From Hymenoscyphus infarciens (taxonomy: Eukaryota; Ascomycota; Leotiomycetes; Helotiales; Helotiaceae), in NCBI GenBank assembly GCA_001414345.1, contig LLCB01000005.1, positions 372,001 through 436,000 on the forward strand: a stretch of DNA of 64,000 nt, read 5' to 3'. The position numbers and the translations under genes were made by a program. Shown in pieces: positions 35,342-46,370 of the stretch (position 1 is its first letter; the number at the start of each line of letters is the position of its first letter). The notes beneath the pieces were generated by a model, which worked only from the letters and a program-made list of their open reading frames with translations, was not told the origin of the DNA and made no database searches.

Positions 35342-37599
35342 AATAATACTCTTATCTATTTATCTATTAATAGATCCTACTAAAAGAATACCTTTGAAGC
35401 GTAGTAAAAAAGTTATTTATAAGAGTGTTATTACTAAGGCTAGTAATAGAGCTACTAAAGCACTCTAAGCTTAACTAGTAAAAGATAATAATATTAAGAA
35501 TAATAAGCGTAATAGATAGGTTAATAAAGTACGCTATAACGCTTAAGTAGCTATATAAGTATAATATACTATCTAGAACGCTACTATTAACTAAGGTAAT
35601 ACTATAAACAGCGGCGTCGCTTATTATTAGCTCTATAAAAAAAGATAGCTATAAGTATAGTAGAACTAGAGTTGAGCTTAAGAGAATAATAGAATAGACT
35701 TCTACTTACGAGGTAAAAGTAATAATAATAATAATAATAGTAATATTAATAAAGCCTCTCTCTAAGACTCTATCTAAGTAAATAAGCTAATTAATAATAG
35801 ATCTCTAAATAGCTCTCTTCGCTTTTAAAGTAACTAATACCTCTAAGTTAATAGATATATAAGTAGATATAATAGTAGATACTAGAGTTATATAAAGAGA
35901 CTATTTAATAGAGAATACTCTTAGAGTTTTCTAGAATATTCTTAGAGAGACTTATATAGCTTTCTCTAAAGTAACTTCGGTTAGAGTAACTTTAGTATAG
36001 AATATCTTAACTTTTAAGGCTTCTAGGGCTTTTAGAGCTACTTATAGACTAATTTTAGCGCGGGATACTCTTATAACTTTAGTACTACCGCTTAGAGTAA
36101 TCTAATAGAAGTTCTAGAGCTTAGCTAGAGTAATTAAGATAATATCGCTATACTAGTAGTTACTAATTAAAAAGTAGATAGATAAAGCTAACGATTTAAT
36201 ATACTAGAGAGAGAGATAGTATATACTAATAATACTTAATAGACTAATCTCTCTCTTTATTAGAAAGCGTTACTAATAGACGAAGAGATTAATCTAGAAG
36301 AGAATCTATTAAAAGGAATATTAGTAGCGAATAATAATAGTAAGAGTATTCTCTCTTATATACTTAATATAATTAATAGCCTTCTTTTAGAGTATAAGAA
36401 GTGCTTAATATAAATTATATAAGATATATTTAAGCTAAGAGATCTCTACTATCTAGATAATAATATCTCTCTAATTAAGAACAACGAAAGTACTATCTCC
36501 TTTAATAAAAAAGCTAGTATACTAAATATTAGAGTAAAGAAGACGCTAAAGGTCTTTAGATCTAATACTACTAAGTAGTCTTATTATTTTCTAGTATATA
36601 CTATATATATAATTTTCTTATTTAGTAAAAACATCTATATTTAGCTTAAGAACTTTAACTATAGAAGTATATACCTAGCTAAGAATTATATCTAAGTAGA
36701 GATAATCTAATTAGTACTATTCTAGTAGGAAAAGATAGTTAGTAGAGGTAGATTAAGAGAAGTAGAATTATAAAAGATATCTAAAAGTATAATTATATAA
36801 TACTATTAGATAAGAAGACTAAGCTATAGTAGTAGTAAAGAAGAAGGAAGAGAGAGTTATTAAAGTTATAATTATAATAGTAACGTCTCTTTATAGATAT
36901 ACTTTAAAGTAAGTAAACTAGGAGATTATAAGAACTTAAATTCTATATAAATCTATCTATAAAAGAGAGATAATAAGAGTAATAAGAAGAAGATAAAAAA
37001 AAAGCTAAAAAGTTAGTATAGAAGAGATAATAGATATAAACTATAGTAGTACTAATAAAGATCTATTACTCTAATTTATATCTTCTTATCTATACTCTTC
37101 TATACTTATTTAACTAAATACTATAGTATTTTTCCTTTTATATAAGATATTAAAACCTCTATTAGATATATCGCCTTTCTTATTATCTTTAGAGACGTAG
37201 AAGGTACTATTACTCTAATATCTTAATCGCTTACTTCTAGAAAATATTAATAATATACTTTAATTTAGAATACTAATTAGATATAAGAGCTTAGAAGTCT
37301 TATATATATTAAAGAACCTCTTATCTACTACTAAATTTAATAAGCTTTTGATAATTTAGAAGCTAGTCTAATTAAGAAAGTTAATCTACGCTAGAGAGCA
37401 TCTTTTATAGTCTCTCTACTTAGTTTTAAACCTAAACTAAAGCCTAATAGTAATTAATACTAAATATAATATTTATTCTATCTTAAAAGCTACTTAATAA
37501 AGTATTATATATTAGATAAATATATATATCTAAAGAACGTCTCTTTCTAGAAGGTATTAGCTATAGTATAAGAAGATAGCTAAGAGTATATAATACTTA

Positions 37600-38650
37600 A
37601 AAGAGATATATCTAACGCTTTTTAAATAATACTAATTATACTACAAATACGCTAGCTTTTAGGTTTCTAATAGAAAGGAATTTATTACGCTTATATAGTA
37701 CTACTCTTTAGCTTTACTATAATACTATTTATTTTTAATATCTTTATAGAAGCTCTTAAATAGATAATATAGTCGTACTTAGAGTAGTATATTATAAGCT
37801 ACTATCTAGATAATAAGTTCGCTATATTTAAAGCTATTAAAGCTATATTTTAATTTCTTAAAGAATAAGCTATAAAGTATAAGACTCTTATATAAATATT
37901 AGATATACTAATTAATAATAAAAAGAGCGTCTAAGGTATATTCTTAGAAGTAATAGAATATCTAATAGATACTATCGCTTTTAAAGTGTCTATACTACTA
38001 GAAAAGCTAGTTAGAATAAAGCTTAAAATATACTAATTTATCGACTATAAGCTTAAATCGCTTACTAGCTTTCTATCTTTTTACACTTCTATAGTATAAT
38101 TAGACTAAGCCTTCTACTATAACTTCTAGATATTTATATATATATAGCTTAACTACGTATCTTATATAGAAAGAAGGCGTTTCTTAAAGAAAGTCTAAGA
38201 AGACCTTAGATAATAGAATAAGATATTACTATAGTTTAATAATATATACTTCTTTAATAATATCTACTTATATATATACCTCTTTTATAATACCTCTATT
38301 AAGAGCTTAGAAGCCTTCTTTTTAGAAGTAGATAATCTAAGATATGTTTAGTAAGAGTATATATATACGCTACTAAAAGAATACGCTCTTTAGTTACCTC
38401 TTCTAGAGAATAGAAAGAATACTTAATTTAATATAAATATCTTTAAGATTAAGATAGTAAAAGTATTCTTTAAATAATAGAGAGAGATATAAGTGATAAA
38501 GAGAGTAATTATCTATAAAGATAATACTACTATATAGATTAGACTTTTTAAATAGTTCTTAAGATACCTCTATTAAAATCGCCTCTTATAAGCTACTTTA
38601 TACCTAGTTATATAATATAATCTTAATATATAATTATATTAGAAGTAGAT
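37600..38650 (+). pseudogene. reverse transcriptase/RNase H relic (DIRS/Ngaro type)
   Basis: A single plus-strand frame, interrupted only by RIP-type stops, reads EVIEYLIDTIAFKVSI then LEKLVRIKLK (37947-38030), SLTSFLSF, then EDL(W)(W)NKILLWFNN (about 38199-38245), SIKSLEAFFLE (about 38295-38330), NINIFKIKIVKVFFK (about 38430-38475), YKDNTTI (38514-38534) and LYLVIQYNLNIQL (about 38595-38635). The order LGFxIDTxxFxxSIPxEKL, DLxWWNKLLPxFNG, DASxxGxGG, INxFExxA, HxDNTT is that of the RT and linked RNase H of DIRS/Ngaro-like elements. The same phase is kept over 700 bp, so the copy has suffered few indels. Confidence 0.6.
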
Positions 38651-41274
38651 AATATTATTATTATTATTATTCTTATACTACGTAGGCTATATACCGAGCT
38701 CTAAGAATAAGTAGTATATCTTCTATTCTAGTTTATATAGCCTTTTAGCTTATTCTTCTTCGTCTCTTAAGATTTCTTATAAGTATAATTCTCCTTCTCT
38801 TTAGTTCTTACTACTATCTATTTAGAGCTTATCTCTCTAACTTAGTAATATAGTAGAGAGATATAGTAGGTTAGTATATTTAATCTACTAAGGTATATAT
38901 TAGTAGTATAAAAGGTATATTTATCTCTAGAATTATTAGAGCTAAGGTCTTACCTTTTAATATACCTTAGCTTTCTTCTTCTCTTTCTCTCTTTCTTTTA
39001 CCTCTTCCTTACTCTTCTCTCTCTTCTTAAGTAATTCTAGCGCTAGCCTATACTCTTAGAGTCTTCTAAGCCTAAGTTACTAAATAGTTACTCTTAGTAC
39101 TAGTTTCCTATTCGCTAATACCCTTCTTAGCTCTTATAGATCTCTAATCCTCTTCTCTAAAGCTCTTATAAGTATATCTCTTTCTTATAAAATATATTAG
39201 TAAAATAGAACTAGATATTCTACTATCTCTCTACTACTTATATAAATATACTATAGTAGAACCTAGTTTAGTACTCTTTTTATAAAAAGGAAGGTATTTA
39301 GCCTTATTACTCTTATTCGTACTTAGATAAGTAGTAAGCACTTTATCTTAGTAAGCCTTTTATAGACCTTTTATAGCTTCTACTTATCTAGGTCTACTTT
39401 ATCTAACACTTCTATATATTATATTAGATTCCTCTCTTAAGTCTTTCTTCTTTAAGTCTTTAAATAGTTCTTCTATTCTATAAGTATAGTATTATACTTA
39501 AATCTCGCTTCTTCTACTCTCTACTCCTCTTCTTACTCCTATCTTACTATTTATAAGTATAGTATTACCTTTTCTACCTTTGTTAGTCTATCTCTTCTTC
39601 TCCTTTTTAGCTATATTACTATATATCTATAAGTATTTTAGATTAGTTCCTCTAGCTTAGACCTTTAGAACTTCCTCTTAAAAGTAGCTACTTATAAGTT
39701 AAGATATAAGTTAATTAGTATATAGTCTACTTTAACTTCTAAGCTTTAAACTAAAGTAGCTTTATATACTCTTATTACTACTTATAAGTATTCTAATTAT
39801 TATATAGAGAAGCTTCTTACTATTCTCTTCGTATTCCCTCCTTTTAGTATAGTATAATACTACGCCGACGCCTTATATATAATTATACTTCTTATTACTA
39901 CCGCGTATATCTATCTCGCTTAGTAGTTAGAAGTAGATAATATCTTAGTAGATACTCTCTTATATAATTTATATAGAATAATAGCTAATTAGTATCTATA
40001 CTAGTAGTTCTTTAATTTAATAATCTCTCTCTTAATTATCTTAAATATATAAAAGATAAAGTTAAGATATCTAAGATAAATATAAGACTTTATTATGAAT
40101 TTTTAGATTATATTAGGATTTTTATTCGAAGATATATTACCTTCTAAATTTAGATTTTTTCTTTTACTAAATACTTAGAAAGTATATAATATATATATAT
40201 ATACTCTTTTAAGAGATTCTAGATTAAGAGACTCTAGTAACCGTAGCTTATTACGACTTTAGTACTTTATAAGTAGGTTTTAAGAAGAGTATATAAGAGA
40301 ATTAGTTAAGAACCTTTAAAGATAGACTTTATATAAATTAGCTTTTCTGTAATTCGCTTAATATACGTTAAACGTAACCTAGATTTAAAGCTATTTAAGT
40401 CTCTACTTTTATAACAAATTATAATAGACGTTTAAGTAATATAGAGCCTTTATTAATAGTATAATTATACTAGATTACCTCTTAAGCTTTAGAGGCTAAG
40501 CCTTAGGTTCTATAGCTAGAATAGATTAATAGCTTTAATTTTAAAGCTAATATAAAGCTAGCTTTTATAAGATTCCTTTATATAATAGAAATTATATATA
40601 AATCTAGCTAACTATAGAGTATTTATATATATACGCCTCTAATAATAAGACGTTACTTTTACTAAAGAAGACGAATATATAATTATACGTCTATAATTAA
40701 GTAAATTAAACTATAAGTATATAGAGATAGAGATATTAGTATTAGATACTAGGTTATCTATATACTTTATAGTAGTACTTTAAGCGCTATTTACTTTCGA
40801 TTCTTAATCTCTTATAATACTACTCTTTTACTAGAAAAATAGCTTCTTTATAAGAAACTAATATATTAGCTCTTTATACTACTATTTTTAAATAGTTAGT
40901 ATTAGTAATAAGATATTATATTTAGAATATAGTTCTTATAGAAGTGCTATATAATATACTTCTAATAATAGAGTATTAAATATAGATATTTAGATACTTA
41001 GAAAATAGACTTTAAATGCTTTTAAGAGATACTTTACTCTAAGCTATTAGAAGTAAAATCTTTTAAATAGACGCTTTTTAATAGACAGAGCTCTCTCTCT
41101 TCTAGCCTAATAGGCTTTAGAAGATCTCTATAATTAGTAGGTAGTATATTCTCTATTATAACTATATTACTTCGCTATTTACACTACTCGTAGTTCTTTA
41201 TATATTACTTTTAAAGCTTTATTCTTTCTTATAATTATAGTAGCTTCTCTTTAATTAGTTAAGTAACCTTACTT

Positions 41275-41455
41275 AAGACAGCTAATAGTACTTACTCTTT
41301 TTACTCTTATATTAGTAAAATACTTAAAGAGTCTCTTAATTAGTCTAAAAAGAAGGTATATAAGAGAGTATAGAGTAAGATACTAAAAGCTAGCTAGTAA
41401 ATATAGAAATTCTCAAAATAGTTTTAAATATATATATATAACAAAAAGTAATAAA
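41275..41455 (+). repeat. direct repeat B1, partner 41685-41850
   Basis: Starts around GTACTTACTCTTTTTACTCT and ends AAAAAGTAATAAAT directly before A2. The second copy has the same start and end and differs mostly by transitions. Confidence 0.75.
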
Positions 41456-41605
41456 TAGAAGAGGTTTATAGTAAATTAAGAAATTAGCTTAATAAGTAGA
41501 GAGAGATATATCTATATCTTCTCTTATACTAAGTAACCTCTATTCTATTAATACTACTTTCTATTACTTTTAATATTATATTAAGTATTAAGCTCTTTTT
41601 AATCT
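41456..41605 (+). repeat. terminal direct repeat A2
   Basis: Second copy of the 150-bp repeat at 35192-35341. Confidence 0.8.
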
Positions 41606-42058
41606 CACTTTTATACCTCTTTATAATACGCTTACTAAGATTAATTAGTACTTTTTAATCTCTTAAATAAGTATAATAGCTAAGAGTACTTACTCTTTTT
41701 ACTCTTATATTAGTAAGATACTTAGAGAGCCTTCTAATTAGCTTAAAAAGAAGATATATAAGAGAGTATAGAGTAAGATACTAGAAACTAGCTAGTAAAT
41801 ATAGAAATTCTTAAAATAGCTTTAAATATATATATATAATAAAAAGTAATAAATCTTTATATAAACTATCTATCTACTAAGGCTATAAAAGAGTAATAGT
41901 ATATAAAGCTATTACTACTTTTTAAGTACTTATAAGTAGTATTTAAAAGATATATCTATCTACTATAAAACGTATCTATTAATAAGATAATTAGAAGATT
42001 TAAAGAAAGATATAAGTATATCTTAAAGTATAAGTATAAAATAATCCTAGAAGAGTAT

Positions 42059-43166
42059 TATAATAGTCTAGTTCTAGTTTCAGACCTATTACGTAACTCC
42101 TTACCGCCTAGTAGAATTCTATATATTAGTATTATTTAAAGCTATCTCTACTCTTTACCTTAGTTTTTATATTAATAGCTACGAATATACTACTTCTCTA
42201 CTCTATTCCTATCTTACTATTATATTAAACTAAGGTTACTCTTCTTATCTTATAAAGGATTTAAAATATATTAGGCTTTTAACCTTAGCTCTATTCTAGC
42301 CTCTCTACTGCCGACTCTATAACTCTTTTAAAGTAGATCTTTTACTAGCGACTCTTAAATTAATACTAAGCTTAAGACCCTCTTCTAGTATCTTTAGATC
42401 CTCTCTCTCTCTCTCTTCAAATAGCTAGTATCTAACTATAAAATTCTAATAATAGACTCTAATATCGTATACTAGGTATATAACTTTAGCTCTCTTATTA
42501 AAAAGAAATATTAATACGCTCGTATAATTAACGTATTAATAAGATAGCTTATTTAGCTTATTATTAGTTAATCTAAGCCTTCTACTAATAAGAAGGAGCT
42601 CTACGCCTCGACGAGAGAAGCCTTTTAAGTAGACCTTCTTACTTTTAGCTATATTGTTTTCTAATAACTCTTAAAGCCTTCTTCTTCTTCTCTCGATATT
42701 ACGAAAGCTCTTAAAGCCTATACTTTAGTAATCGATAAAATTATAGAATTATACGCTAGTTACTTAGTAGATTATATAGATTAGTATTAGAGAGAGAATA
42801 TAGAGAGTTTTAGATAACTCGGCGTATAGCTAGCACTTTACTACTCTTATAGAGCTAGTATCTTATAACTGCCTTAGTAGAAGAAAGAGCAAGAGTATAG
42901 GCTAGGACTAGTAGATATATAGATAGATAAGTATATAGGTTTCTATAGAGCTCGAGAGCGAGCTCTACTAAAGAGAGAGAAATGTAATAGTTCTAATTTA
43001 AGACTATAGTAGTTCTGGTTTTAGACCTATTACATAACTCCTTACTACCTAGTAGAATCCTATATATTAGTATTATTCAGAGCTATCTCCGCTCTTTACC
43101 TTAGTTTTCGTGTTAATAACTACGAATAAACTACTTCTATACTCTATTCCTATCTTACTATTATAC
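42059..43166. mobile_element. short element with terminal direct repeats (TRIM-like)
   Basis: Direct repeats of about 175-184 bp at 42059-42233 and 42983-43166 share AGACCTATTACGTAACTCC (RIP variant ATAACTCC), CTTACCGCCTAGTAGAAT and CTCTATTCCTATCTTACTA blocks. The second begins TGTAATAG, an LTR-like TG start. The 750-bp interior has no RT or integrase signature and keeps more G and C than its surroundings. Total length of 1.1 kb fits a terminal-repeat retrotransposon in miniature or a deletion derivative. Confidence 0.55.
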
Positions 43167-43659
43167 TTTTCTTAAAGATTTCTAGCTTATATAATTATTT
43201 TTTTATCTTAATAAAAGAGATAATATTATAAAAGCTTAAAAGTAATACTCTATTTACCTCTATACTCGATCTACTATTACTAATATATACTTATACTATT
43301 AGTATAGAGTATAAAGAGATAAATAATTAGCTAAGTTATCTCTAGAAGCTATATATCTACTATATATACGTTAAATAAGAAGCTAGTATAAGTAGTATAC
43401 TATATCTATTTATTATAGTAAGTTTCTATATTAAAAAGACTTCTACGAATAGAAGTTATAGAGAATATAAGATAGTAAGAAAGATTAGAGAGAGAGATAG
43501 AAAGAGAGATACTACTATTATATATAGAATAAGAAGTATAAAGAGCTTTAATTTAAATTTTAATATCTTAGTACTTCTAAATTAGTAGTATCGTAGTTTT
43601 AAGCTACTTAGATTTTAGTATAATTCTAACTTAAATAGAAGTAGTTTTAAACTAGACTT

Positions 43660-44215
43660 TTAATTACGTTTATACGTAAGTTATATAGCGAACTAAAGAG
43701 CTAGTCTAGCTAAATAGCTTATAGTTATATATATACTCTAATATATCTTTGTTTTTAAGATTTCCTATTTTAAATACTTATAATAATACAAAGTAGACCT
43801 AAAAGAGCTATATAGAAGTGTATTTAAGAGATTAAATACTAGATACTAATATAGAATAGATAAAAAGACTAAATTAGGTCTTTTCTAAATATAGAAGAGT
43901 AGATAGCTATATATAAGAGGTTTAGACTATATAAAAGAGAGTTAGATAATATAAAAAAGTCTAAAAGCCGAAGTATAAAATCTTTCTAAATTAGATAATA
44001 TAAAATAATAACTACTAAAATCTTATATATATAGTAGATAATCTTTAATCTTAGCTATTTAAGATAGCTAGCTATTATAATACTTAAATACTTAAGTATA
44101 TAGCTAGCTACTCTATTATAATACTTTAACTAAATTATATAACTCTTAGAAAAGTAAGTTATACTAGTTATATTAAGTTCTAAAAAGAGTCGAAGCTTTG
44201 TTAAATCTATCTACT
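43660..44215. repeat. right arm of the long inverted repeat
   Basis: Inverted counterpart of 33740-34230; the best preserved part is the block TACGTAAGTTATATAGCGAA at about 43673-43692 and the stretch around AACTCTTAGAAAAGTAAG near 44141. Confidence 0.45.
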
Positions 44216-44936
44216 TTTAGTATTTTAAATAATATCTATTATATCGCGAAGATTTATATATACTATCTAAAAATAGATTTCTAATCTACTCTTATATCCT
44301 CGTAAACTATAGAATAAAATAGAATAACTACTACTTATAAATTATCTCTTAAAATTCGCTATTATAATTATAATACTAACTCTAGAAGCCTAACTATCTA
44401 ATAAAAAGCCTAAGAACCTAGAGTAGAATTATATATAAAAATCTAAATCTTAATTAGTAAAGAAGATTTATATAGTTCTTATAGAACTAACTGAACTAAG
44501 TAGCTACTTAGTTAGTTTTTAGTTATTAAATAAACTACTAGTTAGTTTAGTTTTAGTAGATAAAACTACGTAGTTTTATAAACTAGAAATTCTAGCACTT
44601 CTAGAGTAGAAAAAAGAGATATACTAAGTCTTTTTAAGCTTATTTTAGTTAATCCTAGTCTTCTAATTAGTTAGCCTCTTACTATCTAATTTAGACGCTA
44701 CTTCTACTAGTAGAATATATAAATTTATAATATAGTTTATAGTATAGTTTATATATAAGAAATAATAGTAATTTAAGTATATTTTAGCTATTTTACTAAA
44801 CTAAAAACTTAGTACTAGAGCGATTATTACTTTCTAGTAATCTTAGAAATTCTTAAAATAGATTATTTATTACTAATTTACTTCTGAAGAAATTTTATTT
44901 TAGACTATATTATAAATTCGTATATCTACTAGTACT

Positions 44937-45858
44937 TATTATAGAAAAAGAGAGGTCTTATATAACCCCTTTTCTCTATATATATAGTAGAGTTTTTACC
45001 TTAGAATATAAGGCTTCTTAGAGTGTTTTTAACCTAAAAATACGTTATAGTTATAAGCCTAGTTTATACTTATAGTATACTCTTATAACTTTATCTTCTA
45101 CTTATATATATAATAATATTACTATATATTTAGAACGCTCTCTATTATTAGTTAGTATAACTAACCTCTTAATACTTACGTTTAATAGAGACTTTAAATA
45201 TAGAACTCTTCTAATAAGCGTAGATAGGACTCTTCTACGAGACTCTTTTAACTTCGAATATAGCGAAAGCCTTACTACGACTAGATATACCACTTTAGTA
45301 GCTTACTCTCGACGAGCTTATATAAAGCTCTTCGTAGAAGGTATTTAAAACCGGAAGTCTAGTAGCGCGCTAGCTACTCTAAGAGATACTCGATAAGACG
45401 ACCTAGAAGCCTAGTACTCTACGAAGCTAGTATATAACGCTAACTACGAGCTACTATATCTATAAACGCTACTCGCTCTTTACTAAAGCTAGAGCTAACA
45501 ACGTACTAGAGTATAAGAGAGGAAGTTAAATAGGATCTAGAAGTAGGAACTTACTCTTAAGAATATTATCTAGAGAATCGCTATTTAGGAGTTTAAAGTA
45601 ATATATATAGCTTCGTAGAACTCTCTAGAGTAGAAATAGAGAGCGATATAGTTAAGAGGTTCTTTTAGAATCTAGTTAAGAGATTCTTTTATAATCTAGT
45701 CTACTATTATTATAGGCCTAGGAAGCTGTCTCCTAGACCTAAGAGATATATTATAGAAAAAGAGAGGTCTTATATAAGCTCTTTTCTCTATATATATAGT
45801 AGAGTTTCCACCTTTGAATATAAGGCTTCTTAGAGCGTTTTTAACTTAAAAATACGTT
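44937..45858. mobile_element. 922-bp unit with 110-bp direct terminal repeats
   Basis: Repeats at 44937-45046 and 45749-45858 both read AGAAAAAGAGAGGTCTTATA near the start and AAGGCTTCTTAGAG near the end. The TATATAA just after the start looks like an LTR TATA box. The interior (45047-45748) is less TA-dominated and holds a 63-codon minus-strand frame of no evident meaning. Probably a small or solo-rearranged LTR element; a tandem fragment is the alternative. Confidence 0.5.
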
Positions 45859-46370
45859 TTCGTATTACTAATAAAGCTAAGTATAAATTCTATTTAGATA
45901 TAATAAGAATTTATCCTAGTATAATATAATAACTTAAATAGTACTTAATATACTATCGATATCTCTTAGACTAAAACGTCTCTTCTTTTATATTAGAGTT
46001 ACTCTTTTATATCTTAAATCAGCTTATTTAAACTTAGTTCTCTAAAACTACGATAGTTTACGTAGTTAGTTTTACTCTTTTATTACTTAGTTCTACTAAC
46101 TTATTTAAAACTATATACTGTTTTAGGATCTTAAAACTGCGCTAGAACTACGATAGTTATATTAATCTTAATTAATTAGTATAAATTCGAAAATAGACTA
46201 GAAACGCTTCTCTATTCTATAGCTTCTTTCTTAAAATAGATATAGATATAATAATAATAAAGACTAGAGAAGAATAATAGTTAGACTCTAGTAAAACCTA
46301 GTAGATATAGAGCTCTTCTTAAATTCCAAAAATAATTATTTAAAATTAGTACTCTTTGCTATTTTGAGGT

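Larger units (their letters stand above)
35192..41850 (+). mobile_element. Ngaro/DIRS-like tyrosine-recombinase retroelement, RIP-degraded
   Basis: Direct repeats of 150 bp occur at 35192-35341 (A1) and 41456-41605 (A2). A second direct pair of about 170-180 bp lies at 41275-41455 (B1) and 41685-41850 (B2), so the order is A1-body-B1-A2-B2. This split-direct-repeat layout is known from Ngaro-type elements; ordinary LTR elements have no B pair. The body carries an in-frame reverse transcriptase/RNase H relic of the DIRS/Ngaro type on the same strand. An 80-bp spacer between A2 and B2 is a departure from the textbook layout. A tyrosine-recombinase frame was not identified, so the call rests on repeats plus RT type. 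Confidence 0.55.
30900..46370. other. AT-rich RIP block 1, right part
   Basis: Again TpA-rich and CpA/TpG-poor, with stops in every frame. It contains the Ngaro-like element, two short elements with terminal direct repeats and several fragments of a repeat family also present at 57-59.5 kb. 31.0-33.7 kb holds repeat remnants I could not classify. GC content and intact-looking CpG rise slightly in 42.2-43.0 and 45.1-45.75 kb. Confidence 0.75.

Noticed and set aside
45102..45293. 63-codon minus-strand frame in a RIP block
   Set aside because: Isolated, Arg/Leu/Ser-rich and inside a repeat with terminal direct repeats. Chance opening.
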